A DNA stretch of 64,000 nt from positions 196,317 to 260,316 of the forward strand of contig JACJWK010000002.1 in assembly GCA_020637195.1 (NCBI GenBank), given 5' to 3'. The notes below the pieces were generated by a model. The model saw nothing but the letters and a program-made list of their open reading frames with translations, was not told the origin of the DNA and did not search any database. The position numbers were made by a program, and so were the translations under genes. Shown here in pieces: positions 28,527-36,971 of this stretch. Numbering within the stretch: position 1 is the first letter of the stretch; every line of letters begins with the position of its first letter. Origin of the DNA: Microthrixaceae bacterium. GTDB taxonomy: Bacteria; Actinomycetota; Acidimicrobiia; Acidimicrobiales; DATDAH01.

Positions 28527-30080
28527 GTGCCCCTCGACTTCGAGCGCTGCTACCGGGCGGTCCAGAGCCGTGACCCGCGCTTCGACGGATGGTTCTTCAC
28601 CGCCGTGCGCTCGACCGGGATCTACTGCCGCCCGAGCTGCCCGGCGGTCACGCCCAAGGCCGCCAACGTGTCGTTCCACGCCACCGCCGCGGCCGCGCAG
28701 GCCGCCGGCTACCGGGCGTGCCTGCGCTGCCGCCCCGACGCCACCCCGGGCTCGCCCGAGTGGGACGCGCGCGCCGACCTCGTCGGGCGGGCCATGCGGC
28801 TCATCGCCGACGGCGTCGTCGACCGTGAAGGCGTCGCGGGTCTCGCCCGGCGACTGCACTACAGCGAGCGCCACGTCCACCGCCAGCTCGTCGCCGAGGT
28901 CGGCGCGGGACCGATCGCGCTCGCCCGGGCCCAACGCGCCAACGCCGCCCGGCTGCTGATCGAGACCACCGACCTCCCCGTCTCGCAGGTCGCGTTCGCG
29001 GCCGGGTTCTCGAGCATCCGCCAGTTCAACGACACCATCCGGGCCGTGTTCGCCCGGACCCCGAGCGAGCTGCGTGCCCACGGCCGCGATCGGGGTGAGC
29101 GCACCCCCGGTGCGCTCACCGTCCGCCTGCCCCACCGTCGGCCGCTCGACCCGGCGGGCCTGCTGCGCTTCCTCGGCGCCCGGGCCGTCCCCGGTCTCGA
29201 GGAGGTGGCCGCCGATGGCGCCTACCGGCGGGCCCTGCGCCTCCCCCAGGGCACCGGGGTCGTCACGGTGCGCCTTCCCCCCGGGAGCCAGGCCGCCCAC
29301 GTCGACGTGACGTTCCGGCTCACGGACCTGCGCGACCTCGCCGCCGCGGTCGAGCGCACGAGACGGCTGCTCGACCTCGACGCCGACCCGGTCGCGGTCG
29401 CCGAGCACCTCGGCGCCGACGCCCTCCTGGGGCCGCTCGTCGCCGCCGGCCCGGGTCGCCGGGTGCCGGGCACCGTCGACGGGGCCGAGCTGGCCGTGCG
29501 GGCGGTGCTCGGCCAGCAGGTGTCGGTGGCGGGCGCCCGCACGCTCGCCGGGCGCCTCGTCGCCGCGGCCGGGACCCCGCTGGCCCGACCCGAGGGCACC
29601 CTCACCCACGTCTTCCCGTCGCCGGCGGCGGTGGCCGACGGCGTGGGCGCGGTGGGCATGCCCGCCACCCGCCGCGCCGCGCTCGTGGCGCTGTCGGCCG
29701 CGCTCGACGACGACCTCGCGCTCGACCCCGGGGCCGACCGCGCCGACGTCGAGCGCCGGCTGCTGGCCGTGCCCGGCATCGGGCCGTGGACGGCCGGCTA
29801 CGTCGCGCTGCGGGCCCTCGGCGACCCCGACGCCTTCCTCCCCGGCGACCTCGGCGTGCGCCACGCGCTCACCGGCCTCGGCGTGGCGGGCGACCCCGCC
29901 GCCGCGGCCCGCACGGCCGAGCGCTGGCGCCCGTGGCGGGCGTACGCCCTCGTGCACCTGTGGGCCTCGCTCGACGCGGCGTCCCCCGCACGCTCCTCCG
30001 GTCCGGCCGCACGCCCCGACCCTCCCGACCCTTCCCGTCCCGCCGACCCTCCCGACCCCGCCCTGCGAAAGGACCGTTGA
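28527..30080 (+). CDS. Ada regulatory domain fused to AlkA DNA glycosylase
   Basis: A 517-aa alkylation-damage protein. Residues 1-80 are the Ada zinc domain with Cys34, Cys38, Cys65 and Cys68, in which Cys38 would accept methyl groups from phosphotriesters. An AraC-type helix-turn-helix follows (LARRLHYSERHVHRQL; VSQVAFAAGFSSIRQFN). The rest is an AlkA 3-methyladenine glycosylase with LGQQVSVAGARTLAGRLV and the helix-hairpin-helix VPGIGPWTAGYVALR, ending with the catalytic Asp in FLPGD. It should both sense methylation and remove alkylated bases. The C-terminus is a Pro/Asp-rich tail. The stop overlaps the next start by one base (TGATG), and the missing Ada methyltransferase domain is that next gene. 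Confidence 0.93.
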   Translation: MPLDFERCYRAVQSRDPRFDGWFFTAVRSTGIYCRPSCPAVTPKAANVSFHATAAAAQAAGYRACLRCRPDATPGSPEWDARADLVGRAMRLIADGVVDREGVAGLARRLHYSERHVHRQLVAEVGAGPIALARAQRANAARLLIETTDLPVSQVAFAAGFSSIRQFNDTIRAVFARTPSELRAHGRDRGERTPGALTVRLPHRRPLDPAGLLRFLGARAVPGLEEVAADGAYRRALRLPQGTGVVTVRLPPGSQAAHVDVTFRLTDLRDLAAAVERTRRLLDLDADPVAVAEHLGADALLGPLVAAGPGRRVPGTVDGAELAVRAVLGQQVSVAGARTLAGRLVAAAGTPLARPEGTLTHVFPSPAAVADGVGAVGMPATRRAALVALSAALDDDLALDPGADRADVERRLLAVPGIGPWTAGYVALRALGDPDAFLPGDLGVRHALTGLGVAGDPAAAARTAERWRPWRAYALVHLWASLDAASPARSSGPAARPDPPDPSRPADPPDPALRKDR

Positions 30081-30589
30081 TGTCGACCCCGTCCCCCCAC
30101 ACCGCCACCGTCCCCACCCCGGTCGGGCCGCTCACGATCGTCGCCGCCGGCGACACCGTGCTGGCCGCGGGCTGGACCGACGACCCCGATGCGCTCGTCG
30201 CGCTCATCGCCCCGGCGCTGCGCCCCGACGGCCTGCGGCGGTCGCCGCACCTCGGCGCCATCACCGACGCCGTGGCGGCCTACGTCGAGGGCGACCTGGG
30301 GGCGGTGGACCGTGTGCCCGTCCACCAGCGCTCGGGCCCGTTCCTGGAGGAGGCATGGACGGTCCTGCGCACCGTCCCGGCCGGCGCGCCGGTGACCTAT
30401 GCCGAGCTCGCGGCCAAGGCGGGTCGACCGGACGCCGTGCGGGCGGCCGCCAGCGCCTGCGCGCGCAACGCGGCCGCGCTGTTCGTGCCCTGCCACCGCG
30501 TCGTGCGGACCGGCGGGGGGCTGGGCGGTTTCCGGTGGGGCCTCGACGTCAAGCGCTGGCTGCTCGCCCACGAGGGCGCGCCGGTCTGA
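30080..30589 (+). CDS. ogt: methylated-DNA--protein-cysteine methyltransferase
   Basis: A 169-aa O6-alkylguanine DNA alkyltransferase. The acceptor site FVPCHRVVRTGG has Cys138, preceded by the DNA-binding VTYAELAAKAGRPDAVRAAA that inserts the Arg finger; GGFRWGLDVKRWLLAHE closes the domain. It repairs O6-methylguanine by suicide transfer. It is translationally coupled to the Ada-AlkA gene, so the alkylation response is probably self-controlled by that protein's AraC domain. Confidence 0.93.
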   Translation: MSTPSPHTATVPTPVGPLTIVAAGDTVLAAGWTDDPDALVALIAPALRPDGLRRSPHLGAITDAVAAYVEGDLGAVDRVPVHQRSGPFLEEAWTVLRTVPAGAPVTYAELAAKAGRPDAVRAAASACARNAAALFVPCHRVVRTGGGLGGFRWGLDVKRWLLAHEGAPV

Positions 30590-30601
30590 CCCGCCCGTCA
30601 G
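30586..30601. terminator. hairpin spanning two convergent stop codons
   Basis: CTGAC (30586-30590) pairs with GTCAG (30597-30601). The left arm contains the TGA of ogt and the right arm the TGA of the YihY gene on the other strand. Confidence 0.4.
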
Positions 30602-31434
30602 TCGCGTCCCGCGGCGCGCTCGGCTCGGTCGGCGTCGAGCTCGGCGCCGACGAGGACGCTGCCGGCCCCGAGCCACAGCCACAGCAGGACGACCACGACG
30701 CCGGCGAGCGAGCCGTACGTGCGGCCGTAGCGGGAGAAGTTGGCCGTGTAGAGCGAGAAGCCCGCGGAGCTGACCAGCCAGCAGGCGGCGCCCACGACCG
30801 GCCCGGGCAGCAGGTGCAGGCCCCCCGAGCCGCCGCCGGTGACGCGGTAGAGGACGGCGAGGGCGACGGTCGTCATCGCGAAGACCAGCGGCCAGCGCGA
30901 CACGTCGAGCACCACCCGCACGACGTCACCGACCTCGGTGGTGCCCAGCGCCGGGGGCAGCACGACGACGAGCAGCGCCACGAGCACGACGACCACGATG
31001 GCGCCGAGGGTGAGGGCGAGGGACAGGCCGCGCTGCTCGACGAAGCGACGGGGGTGGCGGCCGTGGGCGATGTCGACGCCGCGCACCAGGCTGTTCATCC
31101 CCGCGGACGCGGTCCACAGGGCGAGCAGCGTCCCCACCACGACGGCCACGGTGCGGCTGCCCCCGCCGCCGGCCGCGATCGAGCGCACCTGGGCCTCGAC
31201 GAGCGACCGCACCTCGACCGGCACGGCGCCGGCGTGGTCGCCGAGCTGCTCGTCGATCCCGTCGGGGTCGGCGAACAGGCCGTACCCCGCCAGCGCCACG
31301 ATCACGGCGGGGACGAGGGCGAGGAACGCGTAGAACGCCACGCCCGCCGCCACCAGGGGCAGGAAGTGCTCGTCCGCCCGCCGCTTGACGCGACGGGCGG
31401 ACGAGAGCAACCGGGTCGGTGCGCGGGCGCCCAC
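30598..31434 (-). CDS. YihY/BrkB-family inner-membrane protein
   Basis: A 278-aa polytopic membrane protein of the YihY/virulence-factor-BrkB family (once annotated RNase BN). The family core is visible: AAGVAFYAFLALVPAVIVAL at the N-terminus, later TANFSRYGRTYGSLAGVVVVLLWLWL, and GAELDADRAERAAGRD at the end, matching the G.ElNA..e conserved end. About six helices. Its transport or barrier role is unknown. GTG 31434 follows TAGCAA with a 6-nt gap on the minus strand. Confidence 0.88.
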   Translation of the reverse strand: MGARAPTRLLSSARRVKRRADEHFLPLVAAGVAFYAFLALVPAVIVALAGYGLFADPDGIDEQLGDHAGAVPVEVRSLVEAQVRSIAAGGGGSRTVAVVVGTLLALWTASAGMNSLVRGVDIAHGRHPRRFVEQRGLSLALTLGAIVVVVLVALLVVVLPPALGTTEVGDVVRVVLDVSRWPLVFAMTTVALAVLYRVTGGGSGGLHLLPGPVVGAACWLVSSAGFSLYTANFSRYGRTYGSLAGVVVVLLWLWLGAGSVLVGAELDADRAERAAGRD

Positions 31435-31460
31435 CGACCCTTGCTACCGCATGGTGGCGG

Positions 31461-33440
31461 TCAGCTCGTGATCCGGAACACGTCCCGTGGCAGCTCGCCC
31501 CACTCGACGTCGGTGTTGCGGACGATCAGGCGACGCAGGCGGACGCGGTAGTCGATCCCGAACTTCTCCTGGATGCGGCGCAGACCGGTGTCGTTGCCGT
31601 AGAAGAAGCGGTCGCCGTCCCGCAGGGCGGCGAACTGGCGCTCCCACATGGCCTGCTGGAGCGGGCCGAACTCGCTGCCCCGTCGGTGCCGCTCGGCGAC
31701 CATGCCCACGAACGCGTCGACGTCGTCGACCGAGCCGTAGATGGCCCGCAGCCGGGCGGCGAGCGTCGTGCGGCGCACGGCCGAGACGGCGTCCTCGTCG
31801 GCGGCGTCGGAGCCGGGGGCCAAGACGTTGCCCGCGGCGTCGCGCAGCTCGACGATGTCGAGGATGTCCGGGTCGTCGAGCGGGTCGGCGGCGTCGATCT
31901 CCGGGTCGTCCGGGAACTGGTCGGTGCGCTCCCCGGTGATCTGGGTGAACGACGTGACCCGGGGCAGGCCGTACGCGGCCCGCAGGTCGTTGTAGGTCGG
32001 GATCCCGTGGTCACGGGCCCGGGCGATGTCGATGGCGGCCAGGTCGACGACGCCCGAGAAGCACTGGGTGAGGTCGGACTGGTCGTTGCACTGCGTGGCC
32101 GGGTCGGTGACGCCGGGACCGGGCACCTGGAACAGCACGCTGCGCAACTGGTTGTCGAACTGCTCGTCGTTGGCGTACTGACGCTCGGCACCGAGCGCCG
32201 CCAGCACCGCGCCCGCACCGACCTGCTCGAGCAGGTCCGGGTTGCCGAAGGCGACGTTCAGGGGGATGACCAGCTCGAGCTCGCCGTCGACGGGCGTGAC
32301 GGTCACGCCCTGGGCGGTGAGGGCCGCCTGCGCGGCGGCGTCCAGGTCGGCGGCGTCCACCTCGACCTCGAACTCGCCGTGGATCATGCTGTGGGCCCGG
32401 TAGCCGACCGTCGCGAACTCGTTCGAGATCGTCGCGTCGACCCGGGCGTCGTAGCCGCGGTAGCGGGGCAGGTCGATCCCCATCGCCGGGAGGAACTCCC
32501 GGTAGGTGATGTACTGCTGCTCGGCCATCACGACGCGGCGGGCGATGTCGAAGCGGCGCTGGGCGCTGAGCCGGGTGGGGAGCGCGTCCACGATCCGGTT
32601 GTGCTCGCGGGCGAACAGCGTGTGGATCGCGGTCAGGCCGATGTTCTCGTTGGCCCGGACGTCGCCGGCGACCGCCGCCTCGTCCGTGGTGCCGGTGAGG
32701 CGGCCCATGAGGTCCATCGCCGGCGCGCTCGCCGAGTCGCCCCGCTCGTCGCGCCGGGGGAGGTTGCCGTCGGCGTCGAGGAGCAGGTGGGGGCCGTTGT
32801 TGGACAGGTCCCCGTCGACGGGCCCCTCGCGGAGCCACTCGAGGCGCTCCTCGCTGCCGCCGTACACGTTCCAGGCGTCGAGGTACGAGCTCACGGTGTT
32901 CACCTGCTCGGGGGTGCCGCCCCCGGTGGTGGCGTCCCTCGTGAACTGGATCACGCCGAAGTCGTTCGTGAACGCCTCGAGCGGGTCGGCGGCGTCGAAG
33001 GCGAGGTCGGCCGACTCGTCACCGGCCTGGCCGAGGCCGAGGGTGTGGTCGAGGAACTGGCCCCAGGCCCACCCCCACTGGGTGACGCCGCGGGCCGAGA
33101 ACAGGTTCTGGCCCCGGTCGTCGAAGATGCGGTTGCTGACGTACCGGGGCGAGGGCCCGTCGGCCATCGCGCCGGTGGCGTCGGCGTACGCGACCGGCCC
33201 GATGCGCGAGTAGGCCCGGTCGGCCGCCCCCTGCTGCGCACGGCGCGGGTTGTTGCCGGTGCCGTCGAGGCTGGGCACGCTGATGCGCGCCGAGCGCGCC
33301 GGTCGGCCTCGCTCCTGGCCCGGTTCCTCGGCGGCGGCGATCGGGCTCGCGAGCGCGCCCGACACCAGTGCGGTGGCGAGCGTGACGGCGAGCAGGGCGC
33401 GCCGGTGGGCGCGCGGGTGTCGCGGCAGATGTCGCGGCAT
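31461..33440 (-). CDS. secreted animal-type haem peroxidase
   Basis: A 659-aa peroxidase of the myeloperoxidase/prostaglandin-synthase superfamily. After a signal peptide (RRALLAVTLATALVSGALA) the fold's key blocks are: distal His in WGQFLDHTLGL (about 132), catalytic Arg in LFAREHNRIV (about 278), and the proximal haem-ligand His in VGYRAHSMIHG (about 350). SARRxxxPxxDGTGNN opens the mature protein. Such enzymes use peroxide to oxidise halides or organic compounds outside the cell. AGGGGA precedes ATG 33440. The gene upstream on the same strand is a paralogue (84-bp gap), so a tandem duplication is likely. Confidence 0.92.
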   Translation of the reverse strand: MPRHLPRHPRAHRRALLAVTLATALVSGALASPIAAAEEPGQERGRPARSARISVPSLDGTGNNPRRAQQGAADRAYSRIGPVAYADATGAMADGPSPRYVSNRIFDDRGQNLFSARGVTQWGWAWGQFLDHTLGLGQAGDESADLAFDAADPLEAFTNDFGVIQFTRDATTGGGTPEQVNTVSSYLDAWNVYGGSEERLEWLREGPVDGDLSNNGPHLLLDADGNLPRRDERGDSASAPAMDLMGRLTGTTDEAAVAGDVRANENIGLTAIHTLFAREHNRIVDALPTRLSAQRRFDIARRVVMAEQQYITYREFLPAMGIDLPRYRGYDARVDATISNEFATVGYRAHSMIHGEFEVEVDAADLDAAAQAALTAQGVTVTPVDGELELVIPLNVAFGNPDLLEQVGAGAVLAALGAERQYANDEQFDNQLRSVLFQVPGPGVTDPATQCNDQSDLTQCFSGVVDLAAIDIARARDHGIPTYNDLRAAYGLPRVTSFTQITGERTDQFPDDPEIDAADPLDDPDILDIVELRDAAGNVLAPGSDAADEDAVSAVRRTTLAARLRAIYGSVDDVDAFVGMVAERHRRGSEFGPLQQAMWERQFAALRDGDRFFYGNDTGLRRIQEKFGIDYRVRLRRLIVRNTDVEWGELPRDVFRITS

Positions 33441-33523
33441 GGATTCCCCTTGGTGGACGGATGTGTCGCCTGCTCCAGCGCCCGAGCGCCGTCCGGGGGT
33501 ACGGGGTGGGTCGAGCCGCCCGT

Positions 33524-35515
33524 TCAGGGCACCCGCAGGAACCGGGCGTCCGCGGGCAGAGCCGCAGGCAGGTCGGTGTTGCGGGCGACGAGCTCGTCGA
33601 GCGAGACCCGGTGGTCGATGCCGAACCGGCGCCGGATCGTCACCAGCCCGGGGTCGTCCCGGTTGGCGTGGAAGTACCGGTCGCCGGCGCGCAGCGCCTC
33701 GAACTGGCGGGCCCAGATGGCGGTCTGGAGCGGTCCCATCTCGCTGTCGGGCAGGTGGGGCTCGGACAGCATCCCGACGAGCGCGTCGACGGCGTCGACC
33801 GTGCCGTAGACGGCCCGGAGGCGGGCGGCGACCGTCGAGCGGTGCACGGCGCGGACCGGCTCGTCGCCCGGGGGCTCGACGCGGATCACGTCGAGGATGT
33901 TCGGGTCGTCGATCGGATCGTCGGGGTCGATGAGGGGCGACACGGGGAACTGATCGGTCGCCTCGCCGGTGATCTGGGTGAACGACGTGACCCGGGGCAG
34001 GCCGTACGCGGCCCGGAGGTCGTTGTAGCCGGGGATGCCGTGGTCGCGGGCCCGGGCGAGGTCCACGGCGGCCAGGTCGACCACGCCCGTGAAGCACGCC
34101 GAGAGGTCGTCCTGGTCCTCGCACTGGGTGGCGGGATCGGTGACGCCGGGCCCCGGGACCTGGAAGAGGACGCTGCGGAGCTGGTTGTCGACCTGCTCGT
34201 CGTTCGCGTACTGGAGCTGGTGGCCGAGGCCGGCGAGCACGGCGTCGACGCCGACCTCCTCGAGCAGGTCCGGGTTGGCGAACCCGACGTGCAGGGGGAT
34301 GGACAGGTGCCAGCCCGCCGCCGTGGCGGTGACCCGCACGCCCTGTCCGCGCAGCGACTCGGCCCCGGCCGCGTCGAGCGCGCCGGCGGCGACGTCGGCG
34401 ACGAACGCGCCGTGGACCATGCTGTGGGCGCGGAAGCCCACGGTGGCGAACTCGTTGGACAGCTTCGGGTTCACGTCGGGGTCGTAGCCGGCGTAGGGCG
34501 CCAGGCGGACGCCGACGGCGGGGAGGAACTCGCGGTACGTGACGTACTGCATCTCGGCCATCACGACGCGGCGGGCGATGTCGAAGCGGCGCTGGTCGCT
34601 GAGGCCGGGTGGGAGCTGATCGACCAGACGGTTGTGCTCGCGGGCGAACAGCGTGTGGATCGCGGTCAGCGCGAGGTTCTCGTTGGCGCGGACGTCGCCC
34701 GCCACGACCGCCGCCTCCGGTCGGGCCTGCAGCCGCCCCTGGAGCTCCATCGCCGGCGCGGCCGACGGGTCACCCCGCTCGTCGCGCCGGGGGAGGTTGC
34801 CGGCGGCGTCGAGCAGCAGGTGGGGGCCGTTGTCGGACAGGTCCCCGTTCACGGGTCCCTCGCGGAGCCACTCGAGCCGCTCGTCGGTGCCGCCGTAGAC
34901 GTTCCACGCGTCCAGGTACGAGCTCAGCGCGTTGACCTGCTGGCGGCGCGCCCGCCCGGGGGCCGCGGCGCTGCGGGAGAACGACAGGATCCCGAAGTCG
35001 TTCGTGAACTCCTCGAGGGGGTCGTCGGCGTCGAACTCGAGGTCGGCCGCCTCGCCGCCCGGCTGGGCCAGGCCCAGCGTGTGGTCGAGGAACTGCCCCC
35101 AGGCCCAGACCCACTGGGTGGCGCCGCGCCCGGAGAAGAGGTTGATGCCGCGGTCGTTGAAGATGCGGTTGCTGACGTAGCGGGGTGACGGTCCGGGCAC
35201 CATCGCGCCCTGACCGTCCGGGTAGGCCGGAGGTGCCACGCGCCCGTAGGGGCGACCGGCGCGGCCGCGGCCCCGGCGCTCCGGGTTGTTCCCCCAGCCG
35301 TCGAGGCGGGGCACGGTGATGCGGGCCCGCCGCTCGCCGGCGGCGCCCTCGGTCGGCGGTGGGGCGGGGGAGGCCGCGGTCACCGGCGACCGTGGTCCCG
35401 AGGGGGACGCCGACGCCGCCGGGGAGACCGTGGCCACGGTGAGCGTCGCCGCGGCGACGAGCAGCGGGCCGAGCCCGAGCGGTGGCTTCGCGCCCTGTCT
35501 CGTCCGTCGCAGCAC
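33524..35515 (-). CDS. secreted animal-type haem peroxidase (tandem paralogue)
   Basis: A 663-aa paralogue of the downstream peroxidase, alike along its length: signal peptide (LGPLLVAAATLTVATVSPA), RITVPRLDGWGNNPERR, distal WGQFLDHTLGLAQ, LFAREHNRLVDQL, and proximal VGFRAHSMVHG. Differences cluster in the linker after the signal and in the C-terminal third, where the first copy has an extra acidic stretch. Both enzymes should therefore be active but may differ in substrate. The start is GTG 35515, with GAGAGGAA about 13 nt upstream. This gene is first in the leftward operon. Confidence 0.92.
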   Translation of the reverse strand: MLRRTRQGAKPPLGLGPLLVAAATLTVATVSPAASASPSGPRSPVTAASPAPPPTEGAAGERRARITVPRLDGWGNNPERRGRGRAGRPYGRVAPPAYPDGQGAMVPGPSPRYVSNRIFNDRGINLFSGRGATQWVWAWGQFLDHTLGLAQPGGEAADLEFDADDPLEEFTNDFGILSFSRSAAAPGRARRQQVNALSSYLDAWNVYGGTDERLEWLREGPVNGDLSDNGPHLLLDAAGNLPRRDERGDPSAAPAMELQGRLQARPEAAVVAGDVRANENLALTAIHTLFAREHNRLVDQLPPGLSDQRRFDIARRVVMAEMQYVTYREFLPAVGVRLAPYAGYDPDVNPKLSNEFATVGFRAHSMVHGAFVADVAAGALDAAGAESLRGQGVRVTATAAGWHLSIPLHVGFANPDLLEEVGVDAVLAGLGHQLQYANDEQVDNQLRSVLFQVPGPGVTDPATQCEDQDDLSACFTGVVDLAAVDLARARDHGIPGYNDLRAAYGLPRVTSFTQITGEATDQFPVSPLIDPDDPIDDPNILDVIRVEPPGDEPVRAVHRSTVAARLRAVYGTVDAVDALVGMLSEPHLPDSEMGPLQTAIWARQFEALRAGDRYFHANRDDPGLVTIRRRFGIDHRVSLDELVARNTDLPAALPADARFLRVP

Positions 35516-35578
35516 GCCCTCAGGTTCCTCTCACACGGCGTCCGTACCGTACCGCAGCCCTCGAGCGCTGCTCCTGTC

Positions 35579-36069
35579 ATGCCCCCGACCGACCGCACCG
35601 ACGCCCCGTCCGCCGTCCCGCCCGACGGGACCGCCGAAGCCGAGCTCGTGGCGCGCCTGCGCCGGCTCGGGAGTGCGCCCGTGCCCGCCGAGCTCGAGGC
35701 TCGCCACCTCGCCGCGTGCGCCCGCGAGGAGCCCGCCGGGCGCCGGCGCCACGGGCGGATCGCGGTGGCCGCGGTCGCGCCGCCGGCCTCGTGCTCGGCT
35801 CGACCAGCCTGGCGGCCGCGGGCGTCCTGCCGGCCCCTGCGCAGTCGGCGATGTCCACCACGCTGCGCCGGATCGGCGTCGAGGTCCCCCAGCACGGTGC
35901 GGCTGCGGCGACAGCGCGAGGGCCGTCGGCGAGACACCGGGAGGGCGCCGGGCCGGGCGTCCGCGCACGCGAGACGAGCCCGCGTGACGAGCCGCGGGAC
36001 CGCGCCGAGGGCGGCCGTCGTGCCGAGGGCGGCGCCGGCGAGGCGCAGCGCGCACCTGGTCCGACCTGA
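35579..36069 (+). pseudogene. broken anti-sigma-like membrane protein
   Basis: The first 65 codons from ATG 35579 encode an acidic/helical start (AELVARLRRLGSAPVPAELE, then HLAACAREEPAGRRRHGRIA) that I recognise as the cytoplasmic part of a small actinobacterial protein often encoded beside an ECF sigma factor. The expected membrane segment continues in another frame (GLVLGSTSLAAAGVLPAPAQ, about 35785-35845), so one base seems to be missing near 35777-35783. Past 35880 no frame looks protein-like. If the shift is real the protein is cut before its membrane helix, and the sigma factor downstream may lack control. Assembly error is an equal possibility. Confidence 0.45.
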
Positions 36070-36390
36070 GCGGCGACACGGGGCGCGACGACCGGGGCCG
36101 ACCCGCCGACGACGAGCCCACCGGCGCGCGCGCCGTCGCCGTCGGCCGGCCGAAGCCGCTGCGCTGCCGCGCGACCGCGGGCCGGGACCGCCCCTGATCC
36201 CCGGATGCCGAGGACCCGGCCGATGCCCCCACCGCCGCGGGCGCCCCCTGCCCCTGCGGGTGCGGCCGCCGACGCCACAACCGGCGCCGCACCGAAGCGG
36301 AGCGACGCCTGCTGGTCGGGCGCCGCCCGCCCCCGACGGCCGGCGGCGGTCGGGACCCGAGGCCGCCGCCCCGACCCGCCCGGAGACCCC
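36070..36390 (+). other. 321-bp stretch without a convincing gene
   Basis: Very GC-rich, with Arg/Pro/Gly shadow translations in all frames. It may hold the degraded 3' end of the anti-sigma-like gene. The only signal seen is GGAG at 36381-36384, 6 nt before the sigma-factor GTG. Confidence 0.4.
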
Positions 36391-36960
36391 GTGACGGCGT
36401 CCGTCCGCGACCTCGGGGTCGCCCGCCGCCGTCGGCCGTCCGCCCCCGACGCCGGCGGGCGCGACGAACGCCGCCGTCCCGGCGCACCGTTCCGGCCCGA
36501 CGCGGCCGCGGCCTACCGCGAGCTCGCCCCGGCCGTGCTCGGCTACCTGCGGGCGCGTCGGGCGCCGGACCCCGAGGACCTGCTCGGGGAGGTGTTCCTC
36601 CAGGTGAGCCGCGATCTCGGCGGGTTCCGGGGCGACGCCACCGACCTCCGGCGCTGGGTGTTCACCATCGCCCGCAACCGGATGACCGACGCGTTCCGTC
36701 GACGGGCCCGGCGCCCCGCCCTCGTGGACCGGGATCCGCCCGTGGTCGCGGCGCCCCCGCCGCCCGACCCCGTCGACGAGGAGCTGGTCGCCGCGCTGGC
36801 CGGGCTGGGCGACGAGCAGCGCGAGGTCGTGGTGCTGCGCTTCGTGGTCGACCTCTCGCTCGAGGACGTGGCCGCGGTCACCGGTCGGAGCGCGAACGCG
36901 GTCAAGGCCATGCAGCACCGCGCGCTGCGCAACCTCCGGCGGGCGCTCGCCGACGCGTAG
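36391..36960 (+). CDS. ECF-type RNA polymerase sigma factor
   Basis: A 189-aa sigma-70 family protein. Region 2 is seen as DPEDLLGEVFLQVSRDLGGF and RRWVFTIARNRMTDAFRRRAR, and region 4 as LGDEQREVVVLRFVVDLSLE followed by DVAAVTGRSANAVKAMQHRALRNLRRAL. It would direct RNA polymerase to a small regulon. GTG 36391 has GGAG at a 6-nt spacing. An extended N-terminus rich in Arg/Pro is unusual and may be partly untranslated. The upstream neighbour looks like a damaged anti-sigma partner. Confidence 0.85.
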   Translation: MTASVRDLGVARRRRPSAPDAGGRDERRRPGAPFRPDAAAAYRELAPAVLGYLRARRAPDPEDLLGEVFLQVSRDLGGFRGDATDLRRWVFTIARNRMTDAFRRRARRPALVDRDPPVVAAPPPPDPVDEELVAALAGLGDEQREVVVLRFVVDLSLEDVAAVTGRSANAVKAMQHRALRNLRRALADA

Positions 36961-36963
36961 CGT
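36958..36963 (+). promoter_or_regulatory. leaderless -10 of the beta-lactamase-like gene
   Basis: TAGCGT, then 8 nt, then GTG 36972. The TAG of this hexamer is also the stop codon of the sigma factor gene. Confidence 0.4.
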
Positions 36964-36971
36964 GCTCGGGC

